Part shown: piece by piece, positions 44,590 through 54,111 of the stretch
How positions within the stretch are numbered: position 1 is the stretch's first letter
Layout of the letters: each line of letters opens with the position of its first letter
Source of the DNA: G963664835 sp965220775
GTDB lineage: Bacteria; Chloroflexota; UBA6077; FW602-bin22; JBCLEL01
Length of the DNA: 64,000 nucleotides
Assembly (NCBI GenBank): GCA_965220775.1
Contig: OZ244845.1
Span: 3,720,001-3,784,000, forward strand
Direction of reading: 5' to 3'
The notes under the pieces: generated by a model
Databases searched by the model: none
What the model saw: only the letters and a program-made list of their open reading frames with translations
Told to the model about the DNA's origin: nothing
Made by a program: the position numbers and the translations under genes

Positions 44590-45825
44590 TTGCCTTTCCT
44601 TGATTGGTTCTCCTGGCCGGCGACGACGCTCCTAGATCTGGCATCTGGGTTTCCAGGGTTTCAGAGCCTGCCGCCCATCAGCCAGATTTTCTTCGTTCTC
44701 TACCTATTAGGATTCTCTCTCTCCTTCATTGGCGCAGCCGGAAGCCGTACTATTTTTCATCTTACGGCCCTCTGTCTCGTGTTGCTGGCGGTGGGATATG
44801 CTCTGATGTCCACGCATAGCTGGATCGTGTTTTACGTCTGCTGGGAGCTAGTTGGACTCATCGGATGGGGGTTGGCGCGCCTAAGCAGCGAGGACGTGCG
44901 GGCCGAGTCGGAAGGACCGTTCAACCTAGTATGGGCACTGGCATCGGGACTGATGTTGTACGCGATATTCCTATCGCTAGAGCCGGGCGCCAGCCTGCAC
45001 TCGATATCCGCGCCGGTCGATGCGGGGAGGCTAGGCATCTTCGAAGGCGCGATAGTAATGGCGTGCGTCATGCGCGCACTCGGCCTATGTCGAGCCACCT
45101 GGAGAGTGAGCGATCAAGAGAGAGGAGGGTTCCACTACGGACTGGGAACGGTAGGAAGTTGCGTGCTCCCGCTTGCAGCAATCTTTCCGGCCACAAGGCT
45201 GCTTTCGCTGCGAGTCGACCATCCTCAGACCACACTATTGCTGGAACTAGCGCTGATGCTAGTCCTACTCGTCGCCATCTCGACCATCGCGGAGACCGAT
45301 CCATCGCGGCTGCGTTCGATGGCTCTATTCGGCGCTTGCAGCGCGTCCGTCATAGGCATCTGGGCAACTGGGGACTCATGGATAGTGCCGGCCGTGTATG
45401 GGCTGGCGGTAGTGGTAGATAGCTTTGCCAGCTCATCCCTGCGTCTGGCCAGCGTTGATCAGCGTGAAGCGAATCCGCAACGCGAGCCGGGGTGGTTGAC
45501 GCCGGACCGGCTGACGGCTTTCCTGGGTGGGCTGGCGCTGGCAGGAGCTCCGCCGTTCCTCAGTTTTATCGTCAGATTGCAGATAATATTAGACACCTCA
45601 CAAATACTCTCCATCGGGTGGCTCTTGGTGCTGATAGCCTCTCTGGTTCTGTTCTCGGTCGCTGCGCTGAGGCAATTCGCAATAAGGCGGGGTAGCTGGC
45701 AACTCAGGCCGGCAGCCTGGACCTTGACAACCGTGGGTTGCGCGCTTGCGCTGGCACTCTCGGTCCTGATAGCAACCGAACCCCTTGTGGCATCCAGCTG
45801 GCTGGGACAGTTTGGGACCGGTTAG
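44590..45825 (+). CDS. Complex-I antiporter-like membrane protein (NuoL/M/N or Mrp type)
   Basis: This protein of about 411 residues is almost entirely transmembrane, with about 11-12 predicted helices. Segments resemble proton-antiporter subunits of NADH dehydrogenase and Mrp complexes: IVFYVCWELVGLIGWGLARL matches the 'WE-L-G' helix, and GGLALAGAPPFLSFIVRLQI matches the broken-helix 'GLPPLSGF' region. Typical conserved lysines are not obvious, so the homology is remote and proton pumping is uncertain. The TTG start at 44590 follows a GGAG. The next gene, also a membrane protein, follows after about 10 bases, so they form an operon. Confidence 0.6.
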   Translation: MPFLDWFSWPATTLLDLASGFPGFQSLPPISQIFFVLYLLGFSLSFIGAAGSRTIFHLTALCLVLLAVGYALMSTHSWIVFYVCWELVGLIGWGLARLSSEDVRAESEGPFNLVWALASGLMLYAIFLSLEPGASLHSISAPVDAGRLGIFEGAIVMACVMRALGLCRATWRVSDQERGGFHYGLGTVGSCVLPLAAIFPATRLLSLRVDHPQTTLLLELALMLVLLVAISTIAETDPSRLRSMALFGACSASVIGIWATGDSWIVPAVYGLAVVVDSFASSSLRLASVDQREANPQREPGWLTPDRLTAFLGGLALAGAPPFLSFIVRLQIILDTSQILSIGWLLVLIASLVLFSVAALRQFAIRRGSWQLRPAAWTLTTVGCALALALSVLIATEPLVASSWLGQFGTG

Positions 45826-45834
45826 GTATTGTCA

Positions 45835-47529
45835 ATGAGTGCTGTGTTCAGGATTATTCTGGCACCGATCACCTGGGCCGGCGGAGCGGTCAAGACGGCG
45901 TTCGGTCCGTTCACTTGGATGGGCGGGAGCGGCGGTCGCATCTCGACGTGGATGGGAGAGCCGGCTACCGCGTTCGTAGTTCGGCGAATTGCGATGGTAT
46001 TGGCCGTGACCGCGCTACTGGCGTTCTGGTTGCTGGCGGAATTCACTCAAGTCGAGCAAGCTCCGATTATCGAACTGAATGAAGAGTTGGCCATGTGGCA
46101 GATCGGATCCAAACTTGTAAGGCCCGATCTCCTAGTGTTACTCATAATGATGTTAGCGGTAGTCGTGAGCCTGGCCAAATTCGCCGGCGACGACTTGGTT
46201 GCGCGATTATGGTTTGTCACAATCCTGATCGCAGCTACCCTGTTGCTAGCTCTGGCTAAGGTTCCCCTGATGCTGCCGGCAGCAATAGCGGTACTGGGAC
46301 TGGCCGGATCGAGCGGATTCAAACTTGCCCAAGATCGGATCGCGATTTCTGTGCCGCTGATAATATCGGCCGCGATTATGATCTTGGGACTATCTTTCCT
46401 AGCCACCGGCTCATTCGACACCAGCACATCCGATCAACTCGCGCCACTTGCAGCGGCAGCGAAGCTGTTGATGATCGGGGCACTGCTCGTCAGCAGCTTC
46501 GCCATACCGGGAATGCCTGGACGCTTGGCGGAAGACCTGGATAACGAGCGTGGCGGCCGAGTTGCGATATTGGTGGCCGTTTCCATCGCGAATGGCTACA
46601 TAGCCAACGCGGCTTCAGGGCTGCCAGGTTCGCCGGCACCCGGGCTAAGGGTGCTATTCGGGCTCTTGCTGCTGGCAACATTGATTCAAACGCTTCGCCG
46701 CGCCTGGCTCGGTCGGGCGGGATCCGGCCAGATTGCCTACTATTGGAGTCTTTCACAGATACTCTTGCTGTCGACGGTGCTGGCGGAAGTGTCGATTCCT
46801 GGTGACTGGTACGTACTCTACGGGGAGCTCGCCGGCCTTTCACTCCTGTTCCTTTACTGTTGGAGCGGCAACCAGGGTGAACGCTCTGGCCTCCCAGGAA
46901 CACCGGTGGGTTTGTTGATAATGATGACCGGGTGGCTTGCTCTCCTTGGAGCGCCATCGACCGCCGTGTTCAACGTACGCTGGCTCATGGCGGCGGGTCT
47001 GCCCTCGGCGGGAGTGGAGTTGTACGTTATCTGGATAGCCGGCCTTTTTCTGGCCGGCGCCGGCCAAGTGATGGTTGCCGGACGAGTATTGCGAGGGGAA
47101 GATATTCAAACCGGCCCGGTTGAAGCTCGACTGCGGCCCGATCCGACAATGATCAAAGTGGCGGCCTACGCAGCGGCCGGCCTGCTAACGATCTGGGCGA
47201 TACTCTCGTTTGCGCATCAGCGTGCCGGCTCGATTGATTTAAGCAGCTCGCCGATGGATCCACTTGGGATATGGGCCTACCTGGTTACGGGTGCCGGATT
47301 TCTGTTGGGCTTATATCTGACCCTCGGCGCAGAACCCAGCGGTGACGCTCGGCGTGCCGGCCGTAGAGCGGTCAGTGGCGCCTTTTCGTCGCTCTTCTAC
47401 TTTTTCGACAGGCTCGATCTCTGGGGCTGGGTATCTGCGTTCGTCAGCTATCTGGCGAGTTTGATACGTTGGTTGTTGTACATCAGCCTGCTTCGATCGA
47501 CTGAGATGGATAGGACGGGCGGCAACTGA
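45835..47529 (+). CDS. Large multi-helix membrane protein, antiporter-like partner
   Basis: This protein of about 564 residues has roughly 14 hydrophobic segments (for example LLVLLIMMLAVVVSLAKFAG, VLLIMMTGWLALLGAPSTAV-like regions). The weak GAPSTAVF pattern, its length and its position behind an antiporter-like gene suggest a second complex-I/Mrp-type subunit; this is inference. The N-terminal 50 residues have a WAGGAVKTAFGPFTWMGGSG pattern, found C-terminally in NuoL-like proteins. The ATG at 45835 is preferred over a TTG at 45829. It ends just before the YfhO-flippase gene. Confidence 0.55.
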   Translation: MSAVFRIILAPITWAGGAVKTAFGPFTWMGGSGGRISTWMGEPATAFVVRRIAMVLAVTALLAFWLLAEFTQVEQAPIIELNEELAMWQIGSKLVRPDLLVLLIMMLAVVVSLAKFAGDDLVARLWFVTILIAATLLLALAKVPLMLPAAIAVLGLAGSSGFKLAQDRIAISVPLIISAAIMILGLSFLATGSFDTSTSDQLAPLAAAAKLLMIGALLVSSFAIPGMPGRLAEDLDNERGGRVAILVAVSIANGYIANAASGLPGSPAPGLRVLFGLLLLATLIQTLRRAWLGRAGSGQIAYYWSLSQILLLSTVLAEVSIPGDWYVLYGELAGLSLLFLYCWSGNQGERSGLPGTPVGLLIMMTGWLALLGAPSTAVFNVRWLMAAGLPSAGVELYVIWIAGLFLAGAGQVMVAGRVLRGEDIQTGPVEARLRPDPTMIKVAAYAAAGLLTIWAILSFAHQRAGSIDLSSSPMDPLGIWAYLVTGAGFLLGLYLTLGAEPSGDARRAGRRAVSGAFSSLFYFFDRLDLWGWVSAFVSYLASLIRWLLYISLLRSTEMDRTGGN

Positions 47530-47639
47530 GATTGCAGACAGCCAATTCAAGTCGAGAAACGATTCCACTGCAACGGTGATCGGACCTGAGCATTTTACGT
47601 CTACTGCGTACCCGGCGAGAGCGCTGGCTAGCCATCGGG

Positions 47640-50600
47640 TTGATAGTTGCGTTTTCGCTGCTATGGCTCGCTGATCCTCTTCTCACCGGACGCGCACTAC
47701 TCCCGCTGGACAATCTGCTCCAATTCCCTCCCTGGCGTCTGGCCGATCAGACTTACTGGCCCTACAACGGACTGCTCAGTGACGCCGTCCTGCAGAATCT
47801 CGCCTGGAAGACGCTGGTACGCGACGCGCTATTGAGCGGCGAATTGCCTCTGTGGAACCCCTACGTCCTGGCCGGCGTACCACTGCTTGCAGCTGGCCAA
47901 GCCGGTGCGCTGTATCCACCTGGGGTTCTGTTTCTGCTGATGGACCTGTATACCAGCTACGGCTGGTATACGCTACTGCATTTGTTATTGATCGGCCTGG
48001 GCACCTACCTGTTCGCACGGAGGCTCGGCCTGGCGCCGGCGGCAAGCCTCGCCTCCGCTCTCGCATTCGAATTCTCGCTACGAGTCACGGTCGTGTATCT
48101 CTGGCCAATGGTAGTGGGCGCGATAAGTTGGTTGCCTCTGACGCTGTGGGCTACAGATCTATTGGCTCGGCAGCTGCTGGCTGGGCGTCGCAATTGGGGG
48201 CCGGCCGCAGCGGCCGTTGCCGCTTTCACTGGACTCCAGCTTCTAGCCGGACATCTCGAATATGCCGGATACTCGGTAGCCGCGGTCCTCGCCTACGCCT
48301 TGTATCGTACGGCATTCACCGACTCGGCACACTGGCGGCGCCGATTACTCACCCTCGGAGTATTCGCCGGGGCTATGGGCTTGGGTGTGCTTCTTGCCTC
48401 GGCGCAACTGGCGCCGTTTTTCGAATACGCCCGTGGCAGCAGCCGGGCGGCGACAACACCTCTAGCCGAAGTACTGAGCTACGCATTACCTAAGCGCCAG
48501 CCCATCACGTTCTTCATGCCGGATTTTTTCGGAAACCCTTCTCACCATTACGTGCTCGATTGGTCATCACTCAACTGGACGAACCTAGCCGGCGACTTCG
48601 ACGGATCCGGTTTCGGACCTGCCCCATTTTGGGGGGTACAGAACTACGTAGAAGGCTCAGGCTACGTGGGCATAGCTACACTGGCTTTGGCGTTCCTGGC
48701 GGTACTGCGATCACGACGATCAACCTGGTTCTTCCTGGCGCTCGGCCTGATATCAGCGGCAATGGCCTTTGGCGCGCCGATAGTTTACGAGATCTTCTAT
48801 CGGCTGATTCCTCTGGCCGACCAGCTTAGGACACCGTTCCGCTGGCTGCTGCCGCTGAGCTTCTGCCTGGCGATGCTAGCCGGCCACGGGCTGCAAGCGC
48901 TTATCGATCTGACGAAGCAAGAGGACTCCGCATCGATGCGTCGACTATCGACGCTGGTTGGGAGTGTTTGGGCATTGGCCGGACTGGGGTGCATTGCTGT
49001 ATTCGCAGCCGCATTGCTATTCCGACAGGCAGCGCTCGAGGCGATCAGAGAGTTAGCTACCCAGTTCCCTAGGATGTTGGACGCTTACCCGGACCTCGGG
49101 GTACTGCTGGACTATCAACTCCGGAATCTATTCCTGCTCGGGATCTTTGCGCTGGCCACGGGCGCACTTATCGTCTGGATACTCCGGCGGCCGAGCCGGT
49201 GGGCCGTCTGGCTGGTGCCGTTGCTAATCTTCCTCGACTTGGCCGCTTACGGATACAGCTTCAACTCGCGGATTTCGCCGGAAGTCTTGGGCGAGGTCGA
49301 GCCGCCTTACGCACAATCAGGCTCAAGTGGGCGAGTAGGCGCATTTGGGCCGGTTGACGTCTTGCCGGCGAATACGGCCGTACTATTCGGCATAGAAGAC
49401 GTGCGCGGCTACGAGTCGCTAATTCCCAACCAGTACGTCGAGTACTGGCGAGCTATCGAGCATCCAGGGTCTCTGATGTACAACCGACTCGACCAATTCT
49501 ATGACGTAGCATCGCTAGACAGCCGGCTGTTGGACCTACTCTCGGTCCAATTTGTAGTGTCCGGCCAACCGATCGATCATCCTTCGTTGCAGCCGATCAG
49601 CAGCGAACGCGGGATATGGACCTACCGGCGAACCAGCATGCCGGCGCGCGCCTTTTTCGTCAATTCGGCGGTCGGTGCGCGTGACCAAAAGGACGCAATT
49701 GAGCAGACGACGTCGCCGGAGCTGAATCCCTTTCGGACAGCGGTATTGGAGGGTGCCGACGTGTCGGGCACAGCTCCAAGGTCTGTCCCTGGCGGGGACG
49801 TAGAAGTGCTGAGAGAACAGGTGGCTCCGTCGCGAGTTGCGCTGAGAGTCGATGCGCCGGTCGATGGGTTCGTGGTACTCCTCGATAGCTACGCCCCCGG
49901 CTGGGAGGCGACGATCAACGACCAGTCGGAGACCATCTACAGAGCGTACGGCAACTTTCGGGCGGTTGAAGTGTCGGCCGGACAGAGCGAGATAATATTT
50001 CGTTACAGTCCGCTTTCACTAAGGGTCGGATTTCTGCTGTCCGCACTGGCCGGCCTGTCGATCGTCGTCCTGCTTGCAGCCGGCCCGACCCTAGCACTAT
50101 TTCACCGCCGGGCCGATCAGTCGGCCTTGGAGAACGTCGCTTGGAATAGCGTGGTCCCTACCGCGACTTCGTTGCTAAACAAAGCGATCGACTTCGGTTT
50201 CGCACTGATAATGCTGCGGATCTTGGGACCCGAAGGCATAGGCAAGTATTCGTTTGCGATTGTGATCGTCGGCTTATTCGAAATCCTGTCCAACTTTGGC
50301 TTGAACACGTGGCTGATCCGCGAGCTTTCCCGGGCGCGAGAGGAGAGGAACAGTTTGCTGGCGATGGGTGTTGCCCTGCGCTTAACGCTAATTACGCTCC
50401 TGGCACCGGTCCTGATCGTGATCGCACTGGTCTGGCGAGGCGCTTTAGGAATGGCCGACGACACGCTCTTGGCGCTTTTGATACTGGGCCTTGGACTGCT
50501 GCCGGGCACGGTTGCGAATGGCTACTCCTCCCACTTCTACGCAGCCGAGCGCCTGCAGGTGCCGGCGTTCATCAGCGTAGTGATCAACGTGTTGAAAGTA

Positions 50601-51581
50601 GTAGGCGGGGTCGCCGCATTGGTAACGGGGCAGGGGATAATCGGGCTGGCGGTGGTATCGTTTGCGATGAACTTGCTGAATGCGCTGATCGTGGGCGGGA
50701 TGGCGATCAGCGACGCCGGCTGGCAGAGGCCGTCTATAAAGCTAAGTCAGGCACGTACCATCCTCTTCGAGTCCCTGCCATTGATGCTCAATCATCTTCT
50801 GGCAACCGTCTTCTTCAAGATCGACGTGTTGATTATCGACACGTTGCAGGGCAGCCGTGAACTCGGCTTGTACAGTGCGGCCTACAAGTTTGTGGATGGG
50901 TTGTTGATCATTCCCTCAACCCTGACCTTCGCCCTCTTTCCCTTGCTTTCTCGGCTCACAAATGCATCGCCGGCCGCGGCAATGCGAACCGTACGGCAGG
51001 GTATTCGGGTGCTTCTTCTCTTGGCATTTCCGATCGCGGCCGGCATCACATTACTGGCGGAGGAGTTGGTCCTTCTAGTTGCCGGCCCCGACTACTTGCC
51101 ACGCTCGGCGGAGGCGCTGCGGGTACTGATCTGGTTTTTGCCGTTCAGCTACGTGAACGGTCTGGTGCAATACTTGCTGATCGCCTTGGAAAAACAGCGA
51201 TTCATCACGATCTGTTTTTTGGGAGCGGCTATTTTCAACATCGCGGGCAACCTGATCCTGATACCAATTTACGGAATCATTGGCGCCGGAATCATAACGG
51301 TTCTCTCCGAACTGGTCTTAGTGATACCATTTGCGCGGCTAGCCGGCGCAGAATTCAGGATTCTGGCCTCGATGGTGTCGTTCTCGTGGCGACCAATTGT
51401 TTCGACGGCAGTAATGGGAGCCGCGGTCTTACTGGTCCGGGATGATGGCCTGATACTGGCGGTGTTAGTTGGGATAATCGTCTACCCACTGGTCTTGACC
51501 GCGATAGGTGGGTTGGAGCCGGCCGAACGGCAGGTTATCAGGCGCAAGAGCGCCGAATTTCTTGCGAAGTTGCGCCGCTAA
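47640..51581 (+). CDS. YfhO-family membrane protein fused to an oligosaccharide flippase
   Basis: This 1,313-residue membrane protein has two parts. The first (about 1-830) is YfhO/GT-C-like: LLPLDNLLQFPPWRLADQTY, LPLWNPYVLAGVPLLAAGQA and GHLEYAGYS are typical, and the extracytoplasmic C-terminal region has VLLDSYAPGWEATIN. From about 833 a Wzx/MATE-type polysaccharide flippase follows (NVAWNSVVPTATSLLNKAID, MLRILGPEGIGKYSFAIVIV, FKIDVLIIDTLQGSRELGLY). YfhO proteins glycosylate lipoteichoic-acid-like polymers, and flippases move lipid-linked glycans, so the fusion could couple translocation with glycosyl transfer. The start is unclear: TTG at 47640, although the frame opens at 47580 and adds a basic segment. 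Confidence 0.85.
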   Translation: MIVAFSLLWLADPLLTGRALLPLDNLLQFPPWRLADQTYWPYNGLLSDAVLQNLAWKTLVRDALLSGELPLWNPYVLAGVPLLAAGQAGALYPPGVLFLLMDLYTSYGWYTLLHLLLIGLGTYLFARRLGLAPAASLASALAFEFSLRVTVVYLWPMVVGAISWLPLTLWATDLLARQLLAGRRNWGPAAAAVAAFTGLQLLAGHLEYAGYSVAAVLAYALYRTAFTDSAHWRRRLLTLGVFAGAMGLGVLLASAQLAPFFEYARGSSRAATTPLAEVLSYALPKRQPITFFMPDFFGNPSHHYVLDWSSLNWTNLAGDFDGSGFGPAPFWGVQNYVEGSGYVGIATLALAFLAVLRSRRSTWFFLALGLISAAMAFGAPIVYEIFYRLIPLADQLRTPFRWLLPLSFCLAMLAGHGLQALIDLTKQEDSASMRRLSTLVGSVWALAGLGCIAVFAAALLFRQAALEAIRELATQFPRMLDAYPDLGVLLDYQLRNLFLLGIFALATGALIVWILRRPSRWAVWLVPLLIFLDLAAYGYSFNSRISPEVLGEVEPPYAQSGSSGRVGAFGPVDVLPANTAVLFGIEDVRGYESLIPNQYVEYWRAIEHPGSLMYNRLDQFYDVASLDSRLLDLLSVQFVVSGQPIDHPSLQPISSERGIWTYRRTSMPARAFFVNSAVGARDQKDAIEQTTSPELNPFRTAVLEGADVSGTAPRSVPGGDVEVLREQVAPSRVALRVDAPVDGFVVLLDSYAPGWEATINDQSETIYRAYGNFRAVEVSAGQSEIIFRYSPLSLRVGFLLSALAGLSIVVLLAAGPTLALFHRRADQSALENVAWNSVVPTATSLLNKAIDFGFALIMLRILGPEGIGKYSFAIVIVGLFEILSNFGLNTWLIRELSRAREERNSLLAMGVALRLTLITLLAPVLIVIALVWRGALGMADDTLLALLILGLGLLPGTVANGYSSHFYAAERLQVPAFISVVINVLKVVGGVAALVTGQGIIGLAVVSFAMNLLNALIVGGMAISDAGWQRPSIKLSQARTILFESLPLMLNHLLATVFFKIDVLIIDTLQGSRELGLYSAAYKFVDGLLIIPSTLTFALFPLLSRLTNASPAAAMRTVRQGIRVLLLLAFPIAAGITLLAEELVLLVAGPDYLPRSAEALRVLIWFLPFSYVNGLVQYLLIALEKQRFITICFLGAAIFNIAGNLILIPIYGIIGAGIITVLSELVLVIPFARLAGAEFRILASMVSFSWRPIVSTAVMGAAVLLVRDDGLILAVLVGIIVYPLVLTAIGGLEPAERQVIRRKSAEFLAKLRR

Positions 51582-51610
51582 TTCGGCGATGCTAGACTGA
51601 ATCGCAGTTG

Positions 51611-51685
51611 CGGGATGTAGCGCAGCCTGGTTAGCGCGCAGCGTTCGGGACGCTGAGGTCGCAGGTTCAAATCCTGCCATCCCGA
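51611..51685 (+). tRNA. tRNA-Pro (anticodon CGG)
   Basis: A full cloverleaf can be drawn. The acceptor stem CGGGATG pairs with CATCCCG. The anticodon stem CAGCG/CGCTG encloses the loop TTCGGGA with anticodon CGG, reading the proline codon CCG. The T arm contains GGTTCAAATCC. CCA is not encoded in the DNA; the 3' end continues as ACCG. It lies 30 bases after the flippase gene. Confidence 0.95.
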
Positions 51686-51799
51686 CCGCCGAGGCCGGGT
51701 TCGTAAGGAATCTCCGAGAGCCTTTCCGACAAGTGGTTGTTGCCTTGGCTCAGGATCACAAGACAAATGAGTAGGTTTACCTCGTAGGGGAGAAGAGTT

Positions 51800-52783
51800 A
51801 TGACGTTGCAAGCCGAGCAGGTATCCATACCAACCGACAAACTAATCCACATGTACCGGTTGATGTACACGATCAGGATGTTCGAGACGAACGCCATCGA
51901 CCTGTTTCAGGAAGGGATGATCCGTGGAACGACCCACACCTACATTGGCATGGAGGCCGTTGGCGTGGGCGCTTGCGCAGCATTGGAGCCGGACGACTAC
52001 ATTACCAGCACCCATCGGGGACACGGGCACTGCATCTCCAAGGGCGGCCGGCTGGACCTGATGATGGCCGAACTGATGGGGAGAGTCGACGGCTACTGTC
52101 GGGGCAAGGGTGGATCGATGCACATCGCCGACGTGGACCGGGGAATCCTTGGAGCGAATGGCATCGTTGGCGGCGGCATGGGGATCGCCACCGGAGCGGC
52201 ACTCGCCTCTCAGATCAAAGGCACGAACCAGGTCGCGATCTGCTTCTTCGGTGACGGCGGCCTGAACCAAGGCAATCTTTACGAATGCGCAAACATCGCG
52301 TCTCTCTGGAAGCTGCCGGTAGTGTACCTATGCGAGAACAATCATTACGCAATGGCCACCTCAATCGACCGAGCGACCTCGGTGGCATCAGACCCGGCGG
52401 TTCGGGCAAGGGCATGGAATATTCCCGGGGTCAACGTGGACGGGATGGACGTGCTTGCTGTGTACGAGGCGGCAAGCGAGGCCGTCAACCGAGCGAGGGC
52501 CGGACGGGGGCCAAGCCTGCTGGTTTGCGACACCTATCGCTTCGAGGGCCACAACGTCGGCGACCCTCTCAACTACCGGACGGATGACGAAGTCGACGTC
52601 TGGCGAAAAAAGGATGCAATAGAACGGTTCGCTCTCTACCTGACCGAGCAGGAGGAGATTGCGGACGACCGGCTGGCAACCATCCGCAATGAGGTTGAAG
52701 ATGAAATAGCGCAAGCTGTAGAGTTTGGCCGCAACAGCCCCGAGCCGAGCCTGGACACTCTGATGGAGGACATCTACGCATGA
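51800..52783 (+). CDS. 2-oxoacid (pyruvate/acetoin) dehydrogenase E1, alpha subunit
   Basis: This 327-residue TPP enzyme subunit decarboxylates a 2-oxoacid, or cleaves acetoin in the Aco variant, and hands the acyl group to lipoyl-E2. The thiamine-diphosphate motif GDGG at 151-154 ends in ENNHYAM. THRGHGHCISKGG and YCRGKGGSMHIAD are typical of PdhA/AcoA. The ATG follows a strong GGGGAGAAG ribosome-binding site. The beta subunit gene overlaps the stop by 4 bases. No E2 or E3 gene lies nearby, so they are elsewhere. Pyruvate versus acetoin cannot be decided. Confidence 0.92.
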   Translation: MTLQAEQVSIPTDKLIHMYRLMYTIRMFETNAIDLFQEGMIRGTTHTYIGMEAVGVGACAALEPDDYITSTHRGHGHCISKGGRLDLMMAELMGRVDGYCRGKGGSMHIADVDRGILGANGIVGGGMGIATGAALASQIKGTNQVAICFFGDGGLNQGNLYECANIASLWKLPVVYLCENNHYAMATSIDRATSVASDPAVRARAWNIPGVNVDGMDVLAVYEAASEAVNRARAGRGPSLLVCDTYRFEGHNVGDPLNYRTDDEVDVWRKKDAIERFALYLTEQEEIADDRLATIRNEVEDEIAQAVEFGRNSPEPSLDTLMEDIYA

Positions 52784-53763
52784 AGCAGCTAAACATCGCC
52801 CAGGCATTGAATGAAGCGATGGACGAAGAGATGGCGCGTGACCCAACGGTATTCGCGTTTGGCGAAAACGTAGCCGACTGGGGTCAAGGCGGGATCTATG
52901 GCGTTAACGACGGTTTGGTAGCCAAGTACGGCGAGGGGCGCTTTCGCGACACGCCAATTTCGGAGGAAGCCATCGTAGGACTGGCGGTGGGCGCCGCCGT
53001 CGGGGCCACTCGCCCAGTGGCAGAAATCATGTACGTGGACTTCATGGGACTGGCGATGGACGCTCTGGTAAACCAGGCGGCCAAGATGCGCTATATGTTC
53101 GGTGGCAAGGCTACGGTCCCGCTGGTGATCCGCACACAGGAGGGTGCCGGCCGGGGCACTGCGGCACAGCACTCGCAAAGCCTGGAGGCTTGGTTCGTAC
53201 ACATACCCGGCCTGAAGGTTTGCGCCCCCTCGACAGCAGCGGACGCCAAGGGCCTGCTAAAGTCTGCAATTCGCGATGACAATCCGGTGGTGTTCCTCGA
53301 GCACAAGCAGATTTATTTCGAAAGGAGCGCAGTGCCGGAGGACGAGGATTTCACGATACCGCTTGGTTTGGCCGACGTGAAGCGCGAGGGTAGCGACGTG
53401 ACTATCGTCACGTTCCACGCACTCGTCGGCAAGGCGCTCAAGGCAGCCGAGGAGCTATCCAAGGAAGGGATCGAGGTCGAAGTAGTGGACCCGAGAACGC
53501 TTTTCCCGCTCGACATCGATACGATCATCGATTCGGTCCAAAAGACCGGTCGGGTTCTAATAGCCCACGAAGGCTACGAGCGGTGCGGTGTCGGCGCTGA
53601 GATCGCCACTCAGATCATGGAGCAAGCGTTCGATTATCTGGATGCACCAGTTAAGCGCGTATGTGCGAAGAACGTGCCGGTTCCATACAACGCCGGGCTT
53701 GAGACGGCCGCTATTCCGCAGAAGGAAGACCTGATCAGGTCGGTGCGAGAGCTGGTCGCCTAA
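52780..53763 (+). CDS. 2-oxoacid (pyruvate/acetoin) dehydrogenase E1, beta subunit
   Basis: This 327-residue partner of E1 alpha completes the heterotetrameric active site. Typical features are FGENVADWGQGGIYGVNDGL, FRDTPISEEAIVGLAVGAAV, VTIVTFHALVGKALKAAEEL and EVVDPRTLFPLDIDTIIDSV. The start ATG overlaps the alpha stop (ATGA), ensuring equal synthesis. The length fits the AcoB/PdhB family. Confidence 0.94.
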   Translation: MKQLNIAQALNEAMDEEMARDPTVFAFGENVADWGQGGIYGVNDGLVAKYGEGRFRDTPISEEAIVGLAVGAAVGATRPVAEIMYVDFMGLAMDALVNQAAKMRYMFGGKATVPLVIRTQEGAGRGTAAQHSQSLEAWFVHIPGLKVCAPSTAADAKGLLKSAIRDDNPVVFLEHKQIYFERSAVPEDEDFTIPLGLADVKREGSDVTIVTFHALVGKALKAAEELSKEGIEVEVVDPRTLFPLDIDTIIDSVQKTGRVLIAHEGYERCGVGAEIATQIMEQAFDYLDAPVKRVCAKNVPVPYNAGLETAAIPQKEDLIRSVRELVA

Positions 53764-53811
53764 GTCCGATCGTCGCCGGCCATTTCGCTGCTCAGGTGTC
53801 AGACGACGGCC

Positions 53812-54096
53812 TCAATCGACCATTTGCTTGAGCAGCGATCTAAGTCGGGGCGTCGTTTGTAGCGCATCGCGCAGGCCGGCAACCTCATTTGGGCCGACTA
53901 TGAGCGGACTGCGCTGGAAGCGGCCAGCCTGATTGTAGTAGCAGAATCTAATCTCGATCTCGCCGTCCTCAAACTCAAGGAGTTGAAGCGCCGCTTCGTG
54001 GTGCTCACCGGCATGAGCGGCTTCCTCGACGATCTGACCTTCGCCCCAATGTAGCTTGAATGGGCGGGGAACCGCCCGTCCAGATCCGGCGTTCAT
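53812..54096 (-). CDS. Small conserved-looking protein of unknown function
   Basis: This 94-residue soluble protein has a beta-strand-rich middle (ALQLLEFEDGEIEIRFCYYN) and a C-terminal helix (VAGLRDALQTTPRLRSLLKQ). The family is not recognised. It begins 15 bases after the methylase-MazG stop on the same strand, so it is probably co-transcribed. The clear reading frame and the ribosome-binding-like GGAGG just upstream support a real gene. Confidence 0.65.
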   Translation of the reverse strand: MNAGSGRAVPRPFKLHWGEGQIVEEAAHAGEHHEAALQLLEFEDGEIEIRFCYYNQAGRFQRSPLIVGPNEVAGLRDALQTTPRLRSLLKQMVD

Positions 54097-54111
54097 CTCT
54101 CTACACCTCCG

